Assembly (NCBI GenBank): GCA_903859215.1
Contig: CAIOLW010000103.1
Coordinates: 1 to 41,810 of the forward strand
DNA: 41,810 nt
Source of the DNA: an uncultured bacterium
Lineage (GTDB): Bacteria > Krumholzibacteriota > Krumholzibacteriia > LZORAL124-64-63
Reading direction: 5' to 3'
The position numbers and the translations under genes are program-made. Of this stretch, positions 16,466 to 25,800 are shown piece by piece; the first letter of the stretch is position 1; every line of letters begins with the position of its first letter. The notes beneath the pieces were generated by a model that ran no database searches, was not told the origin of the DNA, and saw nothing but the letters and a program-made list of their open reading frames with translations.

Positions 16466-17222
16466 TAAGGACGTGGAAACCCCGGCGGCTGCCGCAGCCC
16501 CGGTCATCCGCATCCTGACGCTGTTCCCGGACATGGTCCGCGCGGTGCTGGCCACCAGCATCCCGGGCCGCGCCGAACGCCAGGGGCAGGTCCGCTACGA
16601 GGTCACCGACATCCGGGACTTCGCCGTGGACAAGCACCGCACCGTGGACGACACGGCGTACGGCGGCGGGGCCGGCATGATCATGATGGCGCCGCCGGTG
16701 GTCGAGGCGGTCGAGAAGGTGAGGCGGCGCGAAGACGCGACCGTCATCCTGACGACGCCGCAGGGCGAGACGTTCAGCGAGCAGCTGACCCTCGACCTGC
16801 TGGCGGACCTGCAGGCCAAGGGCGAACTGATCCTGGTCTGCGGGCGGTACAAGGGCATTGATGAGCGCGCCCGCGAGCTGGTCGTCACGCGCGAAGTGAG
16901 CATCGGCGATTACGTCCTGTCGGGCGGGGAATTGCCGGCCCTGGTGGTGGTCGACGCGATCGTCCGGCGCTTGCCGGGCGTGCTGCACGACGAGGATTCG
17001 GCGGCGAACGACAGTTTCACCACCGACCGCGACGGCGGCCTCGACTGCGCCTGGTACACGAAGCCGCCGGTCTTCCGGGGGCTGGAGGTGCCCGAGGTGC
17101 TGATGTCGGGACACCACGCGAACATCGAGAAATGGCGCCGGCAGCAGGCCGGCGAGCGCACGCGGGAAAGGCGGCCGGACCTGGCTTCGGACCGGGACGA
17201 CAGCAAGCGCCGCGGCAAATAG
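16449..17222 (+). CDS. trmD: tRNA (guanine-37-N1)-methyltransferase TrmD (257 aa)
   Basis: TrmD makes m1G37 and so prevents +1 frameshifting. It is a SPOUT trefoil-knot dimer. Seen: [33 protein letters not shown], the knot segment [16 protein letters not shown], the SAM loop [23 protein letters not shown], and the substrate region NDSFTTD to [22 protein letters not shown]. The catalytic Asp is expected in NDSF, where E. coli has EDSF. The first 19 residues are an Ala-rich extension ahead of the usual start. GGAAGGG inside rimM precedes the ATG. The C-terminus ends in a basic tail. Confidence 0.96.
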   Translation: MSSEADKDVETPAAAAAPVIRILTLFPDMVRAVLATSIPGRAERQGQVRYEVTDIRDFAVDKHRTVDDTAYGGGAGMIMMAPPVVEAVEKVRRREDATVILTTPQGETFSEQLTLDLLADLQAKGELILVCGRYKGIDERARELVVTREVSIGDYVLSGGELPALVVVDAIVRRLPGVLHDEDSAANDSFTTDRDGGLDCAWYTKPPVFRGLEVPEVLMSGHHANIEKWRRQQAGERTRERRPDLASDRDDSKRRGK

Positions 17223-17255
17223 AAGTTGTCTTGAAGATGTGTTTTTTGGCGAGGC

Positions 17256-17274
17256 GGCGTCCCGACGGGGCGCC
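17256..17274 (+). promoter_or_regulatory. Stem-loop in the leader of rplS
   Basis: GGCGTCCC at 17256-17263 pairs with GGGGCGCC at 17267-17274 (one G-U pair, 3-nt loop) in the 133-bp gap between trmD and rplS, just after a T-run at 17242-17247. Leaders of ribosomal protein genes often carry autoregulatory structures, and this may be one. No match to the known L19 leader motif was established. Confidence 0.3.
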
Positions 17275-17355
17275 TGCCGAAAGTGTCGTGGGCCCGCGAG
17301 GGTTCGCGAAAGGCGGCGGTCGCATGAAGCGACCTGTCCGCAACAGGAGGAAGAG

Positions 17356-17700
17356 ATGAACATCATCGACCAGATGCGGGCCGCAAACCTGCGCACCGAC
17401 CTGCCGGACTTCGAGATCGGCGACACCGTGAACGTCGGCGTGCGCATCGTTGAAGGCAACAAGACCCGCACGCAGAACTTCATCGGCACGGTCATCGCGC
17501 GCCAGAACGCCGGCAACGAAGCCTCGTTCACCGTGCGCAAGATGTCCGGCGGCGTCGCTGTCGAACGCGTCTTCCCGGTGCAGTCGCCGAACGTCGAGTC
17601 GATCTCGATCAAGAAGAAGGGCCGCATCCGTCGGGCCAAGCTGTACTACCTGCGTGGCCGCACCGGCCGCAGCGCCCGCATTCGCGAAGCGCGCCGGTAG
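17356..17700 (+). CDS. rplS: 50S ribosomal protein bL19 (114 aa)
   Basis: bL19 lies at the 30S-50S interface. The signature segments are [48 protein letters not shown] and a basic C-terminus with [18 protein letters not shown]. The length is standard. A strong AGGAGGAAGAG at 17345-17355 fixes the ATG at 17356 and removes the upstream open stretch. It closes the ffh-trmD ribosomal group, with rnhB following closely. Confidence 0.97.
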   Translation: MNIIDQMRAANLRTDLPDFEIGDTVNVGVRIVEGNKTRTQNFIGTVIARQNAGNEASFTVRKMSGGVAVERVFPVQSPNVESISIKKKGRIRRAKLYYLRGRTGRSARIREARR

Positions 17701-17706
17701 TCCCGC

Positions 17707-18342
17707 GTGCGGGCTGTTCCGGGGGCGCTGGCGGGCTATGACCGCGAGCGTTCGCGGGAGGGCCGGCTCGTGCTCGCGGGTGTCGACGAGGCGGGTCGCG
17801 GCTGCTGGGCCGGACCCGTCGTCGCCGCGGCCGTGGTGCTGCCGGACGGCTGGGCGCCCGACGGGCTGGACGACAGCAAAAAGCTGTCGCCGGCGCGGCG
17901 CGAGGCGCTCTATGCCGGGATCCGGGCCCATGCCCTCGCCTGGAAAGCCTGCGCGGTGTCGGCGGCCGAGATCGACCGCACCGACATCCTGCGCGCGACG
18001 TTGCAGGCGATGGCCCGCTCGGTGAACAGCCTCGGCGTCACGCCGGGTCTGGTCCTTGTCGACGGCACGCAACTGCCCCCCGTGGAAGTCCCGGCCGAGG
18101 CGCTGGTGCGCGGTGACGGCACCAGCGCGGCCGTGGCCGCCGCCTCGATCATCGCCAAGGTGCTGCGCGACCGTGTGATGGTCGCCTGGGATCGCCGCTT
18201 CCCCGGCTACGGATTCGCCTCCCACAAGGGCTACGGCGCCGCCGCGCACAAGGCGGCGCTCGATCGCCTCGGCCCCTGCCCCCTGCACCGCTTCTCCTTC
18301 GAGCCGCTCGCCAGCCGCGACCAGGGCCGCCTGTTCCAGTGA
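17707..18342 (+). CDS. rnhB: Ribonuclease HII RnhB (211 aa)
   Basis: RNase HII cuts the RNA strand of RNA-DNA hybrids and removes single ribonucleotides from DNA. The DEDD residues are D27 and E28 (LAGVDEAGRG), D119 (LVDGTQ) and D155 (AKVLRDRVM). The SHKGYGAAAHKAAL motif near the C-terminus is also typical. The usual GPLAGPVV reads GCWAGPVV. The start is GTG 17707, which keeps the family-like YDRERSREG lead-in. GTG 17770 has a better ribosome-binding site (GGGAGGG at 17756-17762) but would begin right at the active-site strand. rplS-rnhB-yraN is a common order. Confidence 0.94.
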   Translation: MRAVPGALAGYDRERSREGRLVLAGVDEAGRGCWAGPVVAAAVVLPDGWAPDGLDDSKKLSPARREALYAGIRAHALAWKACAVSAAEIDRTDILRATLQAMARSVNSLGVTPGLVLVDGTQLPPVEVPAEALVRGDGTSAAVAAASIIAKVLRDRVMVAWDRRFPGYGFASHKGYGAAAHKAALDRLGPCPLHRFSFEPLASRDQGRLFQ

Positions 18343-18370
18343 GGTGACGGGCGCGGTGCGAACCGTCACC
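18343..18370 (+). terminator. Perfect stem-loop immediately after rnhB
   Basis: GGTGACGG at 18343-18350 pairs with CCGTCACC at 18363-18370 with a 12-nt loop, starting at the first base after the rnhB stop. There is no T-run. It may be a transcript 3'-end structure separating the ribosomal cluster from yraN. The rest of the 189-bp gap shows nothing clear. Confidence 0.45.
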
Positions 18371-18531
18371 GCGCGGGGCGTCGCCGGACGTCGCGGTGTC
18401 CACGCGCCACTTCCCGCAGCCGCCGCGAGGGCGGTCCGTTCCGCGCTTCCGCCACCGACTGGCCCGGGGCAGCGCTTCAGGCCGGCCTCTTGCTCGCGAT
18501 CGCAACCGCCTCCCGGCTGGGAACGTACGAC

Positions 18532-18924
18532 ATGGATGCACCCGGAGCAGGGGCCGCCGAACGCGGCCTGTGGGCCGAACGACTGGCTGAGGCCGTGCTT
18601 GTGGCCGGCGGCTACGCGTGCCTCGACCGACGCTTCCGCGCGCCGGGGGGCGAGATCGACCTCGTGGTCAGGCGAGGGCGCGTGCTGGCCTTCGTCGAGG
18701 TCAAGGCGCGGCGCGCCGACGGCGCCGGGCCGCCCGAGTGCTTCGTCGACCGCGCCAAGCGGGGCCGCGTGCGCCGCGCCGCGGCCGCCTGGCTGGCCGA
18801 ACGGGCGGCAGCCTGCGGCCTGCGCCAGGACGCACCCGAGGAACTGCGCTTCGACGTGGTCGCGATCGAGCACCACGGCCCGGGCGGGGGACTGGACATC
18901 CGCCACCTGGTCGGTGTCTTCTGA
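18532..18924 (+). CDS. yraN: YraN/UPF0102 family nuclease-fold protein (130 aa)
   Basis: The family signature is complete: [17 protein letters not shown] near the N-terminus, then [25 protein letters not shown], which carries the E-D-ExK residues of a restriction-endonuclease-like fold, then ELRFDVVAI. The biological role is unsettled. It is conserved next to rnhB in many bacteria. ATG 18532 is preferred, as an upstream TTG at 18490 would add 14 residues unlike the family. The ribosome-binding site is weak. Confidence 0.9.
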   Translation: MDAPGAGAAERGLWAERLAEAVLVAGGYACLDRRFRAPGGEIDLVVRRGRVLAFVEVKARRADGAGPPECFVDRAKRGRVRRAAAAWLAERAAACGLRQDAPEELRFDVVAIEHHGPGGGLDIRHLVGVF

Positions 18925-18938
18925 CGATGGCGGCGGGG

Positions 18939-18970
18939 GGCGCGCGGCCTCGTTGCCGCCCGCGCGCGCC
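18939..18970 (+). terminator. Possible GC-rich stem-loop after yraN
   Basis: GGCGCGCG at 18939-18946 can pair with CGCGCGCC at 18963-18970, 15 bases after the yraN stop. No T-run follows, and such pairing is easy in GC-rich DNA, so this is tentative. It lies in the 105-bp gap before the protease gene. Confidence 0.3.
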
Positions 18971-19029
18971 GTCCGTAACTTCACGCCGATGTCCGCGGGG
19001 CCCGAACCGACGCAACCGGGAGCCTGACG

Positions 19030-22000
19030 ATGCCGCTGCCGCTTCCCGCCACACGACAGGCCAGGCGCCGCGCGCCCGGACGCCAGGCTTGTCGCGCCGC
19101 GCAGGCCGGCCGCCTCGACGGATCTCGTCGCGTCCTTCCGGTGTCCATCGCCGCGTCTCTCCTGGCGCTCATGGTCGCGTGGATGCTCCTGGTGGCTGCT
19201 GTGGCGCCGGCGCGGGGCGCCGACCTGCCCGGCGTGATCGATGCGGACGGCGACGGCGTCGAGGACATCCTGGCGCAGTGGCGGCGCGGCGAGCGCACGT
19301 GGGACGACCTGCGCGGCGTCTCCGTGGCGGCGGCGGACGCGGCGCGCGTGGAGGCGGCGAAGGCGGCCGATGAGGCCGGGCCGCTCGCGGACGGCGGGCT
19401 GTCGGCGGCGGTGAAAGCGGCCGGCGACGGGACCGGTCCGTGGGCCGGCGGGCGCCTGCGCCTGCTCAGCCTCGGCGCCGGTCCGGCGGCGACCGACTGC
19501 GCGGTCAAGGCCGCCGCCGGCGTGGGCACCTGCCGCGAACTTTTCGCCACCGCGCGATTCGGGGGCGTCGCTGTCCTGGACGTCGACCAGGCCGGGCTGC
19601 GCGCGCTGCTCGACGCGCCGCCGCCGGGGCGGCTGGTTCTGGACCGCGACGGTGTGCCCGCGCTCGACCTCAGCCGGCGCGCGATCGGTGTCCCGCGCAT
19701 GGAGACCGGCGCCTGGCGGCTGGGCGATGACGGTTCGTTCTCGCTGGCCATCCTCGACTCCGGTTGCGACACCGCGCACAACGACCTCGGCGATCCCACC
19801 GACGACAACGTGGACGGCCCGCCGCCGTTCGTCGGCGATGCAGCCGACTGGTACCCGGCCGAGAACGGCTGGCCGCTGTTCGAGGGCTACAAGGTGATCG
19901 GCTGGCACGACGTCACCGACGACTTTCCGTTCGCCGCCGGGCCCTGGGACTACCACCACCACGGGACGGCGCTGGCCTCGGTCGCCGCCGGTCGCGGCGT
20001 CGTCTCGAGCGCCTACCGCGGCGTCGCGCCGGCGGCGCGCCTGGTCATCGTGAAGTACTACGACTTCGACCTGACGTGGCACGCATGGGCCGGCGATTTC
20101 CTCGCGGCCTGTTCGTGGCTGCTCGACCGGCGGCAGGAACTCCGCGTGGGCCCGGTCCTCATGGCCGTCAACTGGGACGCCGACCTGGGCATCGCCGCGG
20201 CCGTCGACGAACTCGCCGCCGCGGGACTGACGCCGGTCGCGGCGATGGGCAACTACGGCACCGGCGGCGGCGGCCCGGGCTGGCCGGCCCGCCTGCGCAG
20301 TGCGCTGACCGTGGGCGCGGTCAACGACGCCGGCGCGGTGGCCGCGTTCAGCGGGCGGGGCGGCGCCGTCCCGGGCAAGCCCGACCTCGTCGCGCCCGGC
20401 GGCGGGCTGCTGCCTGACGCGGGCCGCATTGACTGCGCCGACAACGAGCCCAACGACACCTACAGCGGGCGCTGGGGCACGAGCCTGGCCGCCGCGCATG
20501 CCGCCGGCGCGCTCCACCTGCTGGACGAGGCGCTGGGCGAGCAGGCGGTGCACCTGCCGGCCGACGCGACGTCCGTGCGCACGCGCCTGGCGGTGCTGCG
20601 GCTCACGGCCGCGCCGGTGACGGCCGTCGAGACGGCCGACGGCCTGGGCACAACCGCGCTGCCGGCCGGCACGGCGCCGCGCGAGGATCGCGGCTGGGGG
20701 CTGCTGCGCGTGGATGCCGCCGCGCAGGCGCTGCTGGTGCCGCTCCGCCCCGGCGTCGACCAGACCGATTCCTTGCTGACCAACGGGCGGCAGCCGGTCG
20801 TGGCGCGGCGGCTGGACCTGCAGCGCGGTGTGCGCTACCTGCTCGAGGTCCTGCCGTCGCCGGGCGTCGACGTCGAGCTTGTCGTGGGCGACCCGCGCGA
20901 CCTGGACGACGACCCGTCGGGCGCGAAAGTCGTCCGCGTCAACCAGGGGGGCGTCGGCGTCTCGGAGTTCACGTACGTGACGGCGGGCACCGACAGTTGG
21001 CGCCTGCTGGCGGCCAAGCGGTTGTCCGGCAACGGCGCGGTGGTGCTGCGCGTGCGCGAAGCCTCTGCGTGGTCGCAGCAGGGCGCCACGCGGCAGTTGC
21101 CGGGCGCCGTGACGGGACAACCCAATGCGGGTTCGCTCGCGGGGTTCAGCGGCACGTCGTTCGTCGTGCCGTCGCTGGTGGTGGCTGATCCGGTGGCGCG
21201 CTCGGTGAACGTGCTCGCCGCCGACGGCACGCACCGCACGGGCTGGCCCGTGTTCGTCTTCCCGCATCCCTCCGCGCAGGGCGGGCTGAACCAGCCGCTG
21301 CTCTGGGACCTTGACGGCGTGGCGGGCGACGAGATCGTCGTCAGTTCGGCGTACGGCAGCGTCTACTTCTTCACGGCCGCCGGCGCCGTGCAGACGGTGA
21401 ACCTGGCGCTCAACCGCGCGCTGACGGCGCCGGTCGGCTACGCGACGGCCGCCGGGCAGCGACGCGTGCTGGTGGTCGACGCCGTCGGCAACGCCTACGC
21501 CTGGCGGCAGGGCCCGGTGCAGGTGGCGTCCGCCGCGCTCGGCCACCTGTCGCCGCTCGCGCCGGCGGTCGGCGTGCTCGCGAACGGCGGCGCCGAGTCG
21601 ATCGTCGTCGCCTTTGCCGACGGCCGGGTCACGGCGCTGGATGCCCAACTGTCGACGCTGCCGGGCTGGCCGCGCGACCTGGGCGGCACCCCGGCCGCCG
21701 CACCCGTCCTGTGCGACCTCGACCGCGACGGCAGCCACGAGGTCGTCATCCCGGTGCTCGTGGGACAGCCGGCCACGCTCGTGTTCCGCGTGCTGGACGG
21801 CAACGGCGCGCCCGGCCTCGGTGACGGCGCCACGGCGCCCGCGCCGACCGGCGGCGGCTGGCTCGCGGTCTCGGCGGCCGCCGTCTGCGGCCGGCCGGAC
21901 ACCGGCGAACTGCGCGTGGCCGTGACGGGCCTGGCGACGAACAGCCAGGGCGGGCAGGGCGCGGCGTGGACGCTGGCCGAGGCCTGGCTGGGGCTGGACG

Positions 22001-22758
22001 GCCTCGCGGGTTCGCGCGTGGTGCCGGGCCTCGAAGTGCGCGCAACCAGCGACCTGGGGGAACTCAGCCTGACCGCGCTTCTGTTCGGGCCGCCGCTGGC
22101 CTGGAACCACCGGGGCGGGTGGGGGACCGACCCCGCCACGCTCGTGCACCTGTCATGGAGCGAGGTGCTCTACGGCCTGACCGCGATTCCCGGTTCGACC
22201 AGCGCCTGGTTCACGGACACGGGCGATGTCGATGCGCTGGCAGTGCGCCGGCCGACGTTGCCCGGCGGGCAGGTCGCCGCGCCGTTGACGGCGGTGGGCG
22301 CCGCGCTCGCGCGCATCAGCTCCGACGTGCTGCTGCGGCTCGACGCGCAGGACCGCCAGGTCACGATCACGCCGCTGGCCGACCTGTACGCCTCGTCGCC
22401 ACTGTGGGCCGGCGCGCGCGGGGACGGTCGCAACACCGGCGCCTATCCCCTGCAGTACGGGGCCGCGGCCGCGCCGACGGTCACGGCGGCGGCAGGCAAC
22501 CTGGCGGTGCAGCCCAACCCCGGCACCGGCGGCTTCCGTTTCCGCCTGTCCGGGCCGGCCGCCGGACCGGTTGCTTTCGAGGTCTACGACCTGCGCGGCA
22601 GGCGCGTCGCGAGCTTCGGCGGGCCCGCCGAAGGCGACCGCGAAGCCGGCTGGGACGGGCGCGACAGGGACGGGCGCCCGCTCCCGGCGGGGACCTACCT
22701 GGTGCGTGCGCGGGGCGTCGCGGGCGAGCCGTCCACCCGCCTGACCATCGTGCGCTGA
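19030..22758 (+). CDS. Secreted subtilisin-like serine protease with propeller-like repeats and a FlgD-like C-terminal domain (1242 aa)
   Basis: The ATG at 19030 has GGGAG seven bases upstream. A basic N-terminus leads to a hydrophobic signal segment (37-60) and ARGA cleavage site. DADGDGVED (71-79) looks like a calcium-binding loop. The S8 catalytic triad is D243 (ILDSGCD), H311 (HHHGTALAS) and S485 (GTSLAAAHAAG), with oxyanion Asn408 (MGNYG). The usual GTSMAAP proline is Ala. Residues of about 690-1130 hold FG-GAP or propeller-like strands, such as LDGVAGDEIVVSS and LDRDGSHEVVIP. Residues 1160-1242 form a FlgD-like Ig domain ending LPAGTYLVRARG, a type found at the C-termini of secreted FCB-group proteins. 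Likely an extracellular or surface protease; the substrate is unknown. There is no partner inhibitor nearby. Confidence 0.88.
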   Translation: MPLPLPATRQARRRAPGRQACRAAQAGRLDGSRRVLPVSIAASLLALMVAWMLLVAAVAPARGADLPGVIDADGDGVEDILAQWRRGERTWDDLRGVSVAAADAARVEAAKAADEAGPLADGGLSAAVKAAGDGTGPWAGGRLRLLSLGAGPAATDCAVKAAAGVGTCRELFATARFGGVAVLDVDQAGLRALLDAPPPGRLVLDRDGVPALDLSRRAIGVPRMETGAWRLGDDGSFSLAILDSGCDTAHNDLGDPTDDNVDGPPPFVGDAADWYPAENGWPLFEGYKVIGWHDVTDDFPFAAGPWDYHHHGTALASVAAGRGVVSSAYRGVAPAARLVIVKYYDFDLTWHAWAGDFLAACSWLLDRRQELRVGPVLMAVNWDADLGIAAAVDELAAAGLTPVAAMGNYGTGGGGPGWPARLRSALTVGAVNDAGAVAAFSGRGGAVPGKPDLVAPGGGLLPDAGRIDCADNEPNDTYSGRWGTSLAAAHAAGALHLLDEALGEQAVHLPADATSVRTRLAVLRLTAAPVTAVETADGLGTTALPAGTAPREDRGWGLLRVDAAAQALLVPLRPGVDQTDSLLTNGRQPVVARRLDLQRGVRYLLEVLPSPGVDVELVVGDPRDLDDDPSGAKVVRVNQGGVGVSEFTYVTAGTDSWRLLAAKRLSGNGAVVLRVREASAWSQQGATRQLPGAVTGQPNAGSLAGFSGTSFVVPSLVVADPVARSVNVLAADGTHRTGWPVFVFPHPSAQGGLNQPLLWDLDGVAGDEIVVSSAYGSVYFFTAAGAVQTVNLALNRALTAPVGYATAAGQRRVLVVDAVGNAYAWRQGPVQVASAALGHLSPLAPAVGVLANGGAESIVVAFADGRVTALDAQLSTLPGWPRDLGGTPAAAPVLCDLDRDGSHEVVIPVLVGQPATLVFRVLDGNGAPGLGDGATAPAPTGGGWLAVSAAAVCGRPDTGELRVAVTGLATNSQGGQGAAWTLAEAWLGLDGLAGSRVVPGLEVRATSDLGELSLTALLFGPPLAWNHRGGWGTDPATLVHLSWSEVLYGLTAIPGSTSAWFTDTGDVDALAVRRPTLPGGQVAAPLTAVGAALARISSDVLLRLDAQDRQVTITPLADLYASSPLWAGARGDGRNTGAYPLQYGAAAAPTVTAAAGNLAVQPNPGTGGFRFRLSGPAAGPVAFEVYDLRGRRVASFGGPAEGDREAGWDGRDRDGRPLPAGTYLVRARGVAGEPSTRLTIVR

Positions 22759-22809
22759 CCCCCGGTTTTGCTGGTGGGCGCGTCGCGGACTGCATGATAT
22801 GTTTCGCGG

Positions 22810-25800
22810 ATGGAAAACAACGATCCGCGCTCCGCTCTGAACTACTGGCAATCCCTGGCCGCGGCCGAGCGGGCGCTCGCCGGGCTGGATTTCGCCGCCG
22901 CCGAAACCGCCTGGCTGACCGCCGTCGACACGCGGGAACAGTCGTCCGGCCGCGTCTTCTTCACCGAACGCCTGGCCGACGGCATGGCACGCCTGTGGCA
23001 GCGCGGGGCGGCGCGCCCCGGACGCTGGGAACGTCACGCCGGGCAGTTCCGCGCGCAGTTCATGGCTGCCGCCGAGAAGATCGTTCGCGAGGGCGTGCGC
23101 GTCGCCGAGCTGCGGCCCGAAGATGACGCGGACCGCAACCAGCCCATCCTCGAGAAGGCCCTGTTCCTGGTCGCGCGCAGCCGCGTCTTCAGCGAGGAGC
23201 CGGCCTCGGCGGTGCCGCTGCTCAAGGGCCTGTTCCGCACCGCCAGCCGCACCGGCCGTCCCTTCGACCTGAACCTGGTGCGCCACGACATCCCGTTGAC
23301 CGAGGAAGACCGCCTGTGGATGGCGCGCAAGGGCGGCGAACTGCTCGAGTCGTTCGTCGAGCAGGGCGTGCTGCGCCTGGGCTCGCCCGAGTCGCAGGAG
23401 TGGGCCCAGGTCTTCCTGCAGTTGCTGCAGCCGCGGTACTTCGGGTCGGCCGGGCGGATGGAGGAGGAGCGGTGCTGGCTCGAGGCGATCACGGCCGATC
23501 GCCTGCTCGGCCGCGCCTCGGCGAGCGTCGAACTCTACCGTGCGTTCCTGCGCGTGTGTCCCGGCCCGGCGCCGCGCGCGAGCGAGGCGCGCGTGCGCCT
23601 GCTCGAACTGCTCGGCAACACGGACCGCGTGCACTTCCCGGTGCCACGCTACGACGAGGCCCTCGGCGCGATGCAGTCGGCCGGCCTCGAGCAGGGTTCC
23701 GAACTGGCGCCGCGCTTCGAGCGCGCGATCGAACGCATCGAGTACCGCCGGCCCGAGGGCGGGCCGCTGCCCGAACACAACCTGGCCTGGGCCTCGGTCG
23801 CGGTGGAAGCCGACGGCCGTGTCGCCGCCGCGTTCTGGTGGGGCGATCAGCCGCGCGACCTCGCCTTCTGGCGACCCGGCGAAGAGGCTGCGGCCATCGA
23901 CGCCTTCCTGGCGCCGTGCGCCGGCCGCATCGTCGCCGCCGACGAACTCGTCGCGCAGGCCATCGGCATGTCTTGGGAACACGATCCCGCGCCGTGGCCG
24001 GCCGTCGACATCCTGACGGCCGTGCTCGAGAGCCGGTTGCCGGGCGCGGGCGCCGAGCGCGGCGCGCTGGTGCGCATCGCGCTGGCCGAGACACAAGCCT
24101 GGCGCACGGGCTGGGACCCGTCTCTGGGTCATCCGCTGCTCGAACCGCCGCGCCGCGCTTCGCTGGGCGAGGCGTGGCCGCAGGGGCCGGCCGCCGGCGC
24201 GGTGCTCGGGGGGCTGCTCTGGCTGGCCGTGCGCAGCCGCCTGCATGCGGCCGACCCGGCGCTGCGCGCGGGCGTGTCCGCGATGGCGCGCCGCGGCGAC
24301 AAGGTGAGCCGCTTCCTCTACGCGTTCGTCGGCCTCGGCGACGACGCCGGCCGCGCGATGGACGAGGCGTTCGAGCCATGGACGCTGCCCTTGCTCTGGA
24401 CGCGCCCGGACCCGTATGGCTGGTCGTTGACCGTCGCGCGCGCCGCCGCGCCCGAGGCGGGCCCGGACGAGATCGCCGCGGCGCCCGAGCTGGGCCGCAG
24501 TGACCTTGCCATCATCGCGACCGGCAACGCGCCGGCCGTGCTCGCCGCCTGGGGCGAGGGACGGCAGAAGTGGCGCGTGGTGCTGGACCGCTTCGAGCGG
24601 CTCGAGGCGCTCGGCCGCGTCGCCGGCGGGGTCGTCGGTCCCATCACGCTGATCCCCGCGAGCGGCGCCGTGCACGACCTCGACGCGGCGCTGTCGCTGC
24701 TCGAGGACCTGCTCGGCCATCGCGGCCCCGGCCGCGACGCGCTGCTGCCGCTCATGCACTGGACGCGCCTGGTCGAGACGCACAACGGCGACCTGCTCGA
24801 CTTCCGCGAGGTGCGCCCGCGCGCGCACGGCGCGGTGCCGCTCTACGACCGCTACGCGACGCTCGTGGCGGACATTCCGTGCGAAGCGCCGAGCCTGGAC
24901 GGCGCCGGGCGCTCGTGGGCCGCGCAGTTCAGCCAGCGCGTGCGCAAGGCCGGCCTGGTGGCCGGTTCGGTCGAGCACCTGGGGGCCGACGCCGGGCGGC
25001 TCGACGCGCTGTGGGGCGTGTTCGAGGGCAGTGACGCGTCGTGGGTTTTCCTCGACAGCGCCGCCGTCCACTGGGACCTGCTGCGGCGCGACGACATCCA
25101 GATTCGCGCCCTCCACGCCCTGCTGCACACGCGCGGCGGGCGCCATCTCTCGCTGTTGACCGGCGCCGTGTGGCTGCGCAGCGAACTGGAGGAGATCCTC
25201 GGCACGTGGCTCAGCGTGTTCGGCGCACCGTACTGCGCCGCGCTGGCGGACGCGCGCCCGCCGCGGCTGCGGCTGGTCGACCGCGGCGCCGTGCCCGACG
25301 CGCGGCTGCTCATCGCCGAGGCGATGGCTGCGCAGGCTGCGTGGACCGAGCGCGTCGCCGAGTCCGAGGGACAGGTCACCGTCATGGTGCCGGCCGACGG
25401 CGAGGCAGGCTCGTTCTGGTCGCAGGCGCAGGCCGGCCTCGTGGCCGTGGCCGGCCCGCGCTGGCGCTTCCTGGAGGCGACACAGCCGGCCGGACCGGGG
25501 CACGGTGGTCCGCTCGTGGTGCCGGCGTTGAGCAGCCTGCAGGGCAGCGGCGTGCCGGTGGCGGCGGGTGACGATCGCCAGGACTGGCTCGACGCCGACA
25601 CGGAGCGCCGGACGTACCTGGCGTGGCGCGCGCGCCTGTGCGCGCTGGAGGTTGCCGCGCGACTGGCGGGGCCGTGGAGCGGCGTGGACATCCTCGACAC
25701 GCGCTGGTGGCGATTGCTGCGCTCGCGCGCGGTCGGCCACGACACCGCCGAGCCGGGCGGCTGGAACGGCGCGCGCGCCGCGGCGCTCGCGGCGGACGGC

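Noticed and set aside
17017-22149. Reverse-strand open frame of about 1700 residues
   Set aside because: It is antisense to trmD, rplS, rnhB, yraN and most of the protease. GC-rich codon bias produces such long antisense frames, and the composition (runs of Arg, His, Gly, Ala) is that of a shadow.
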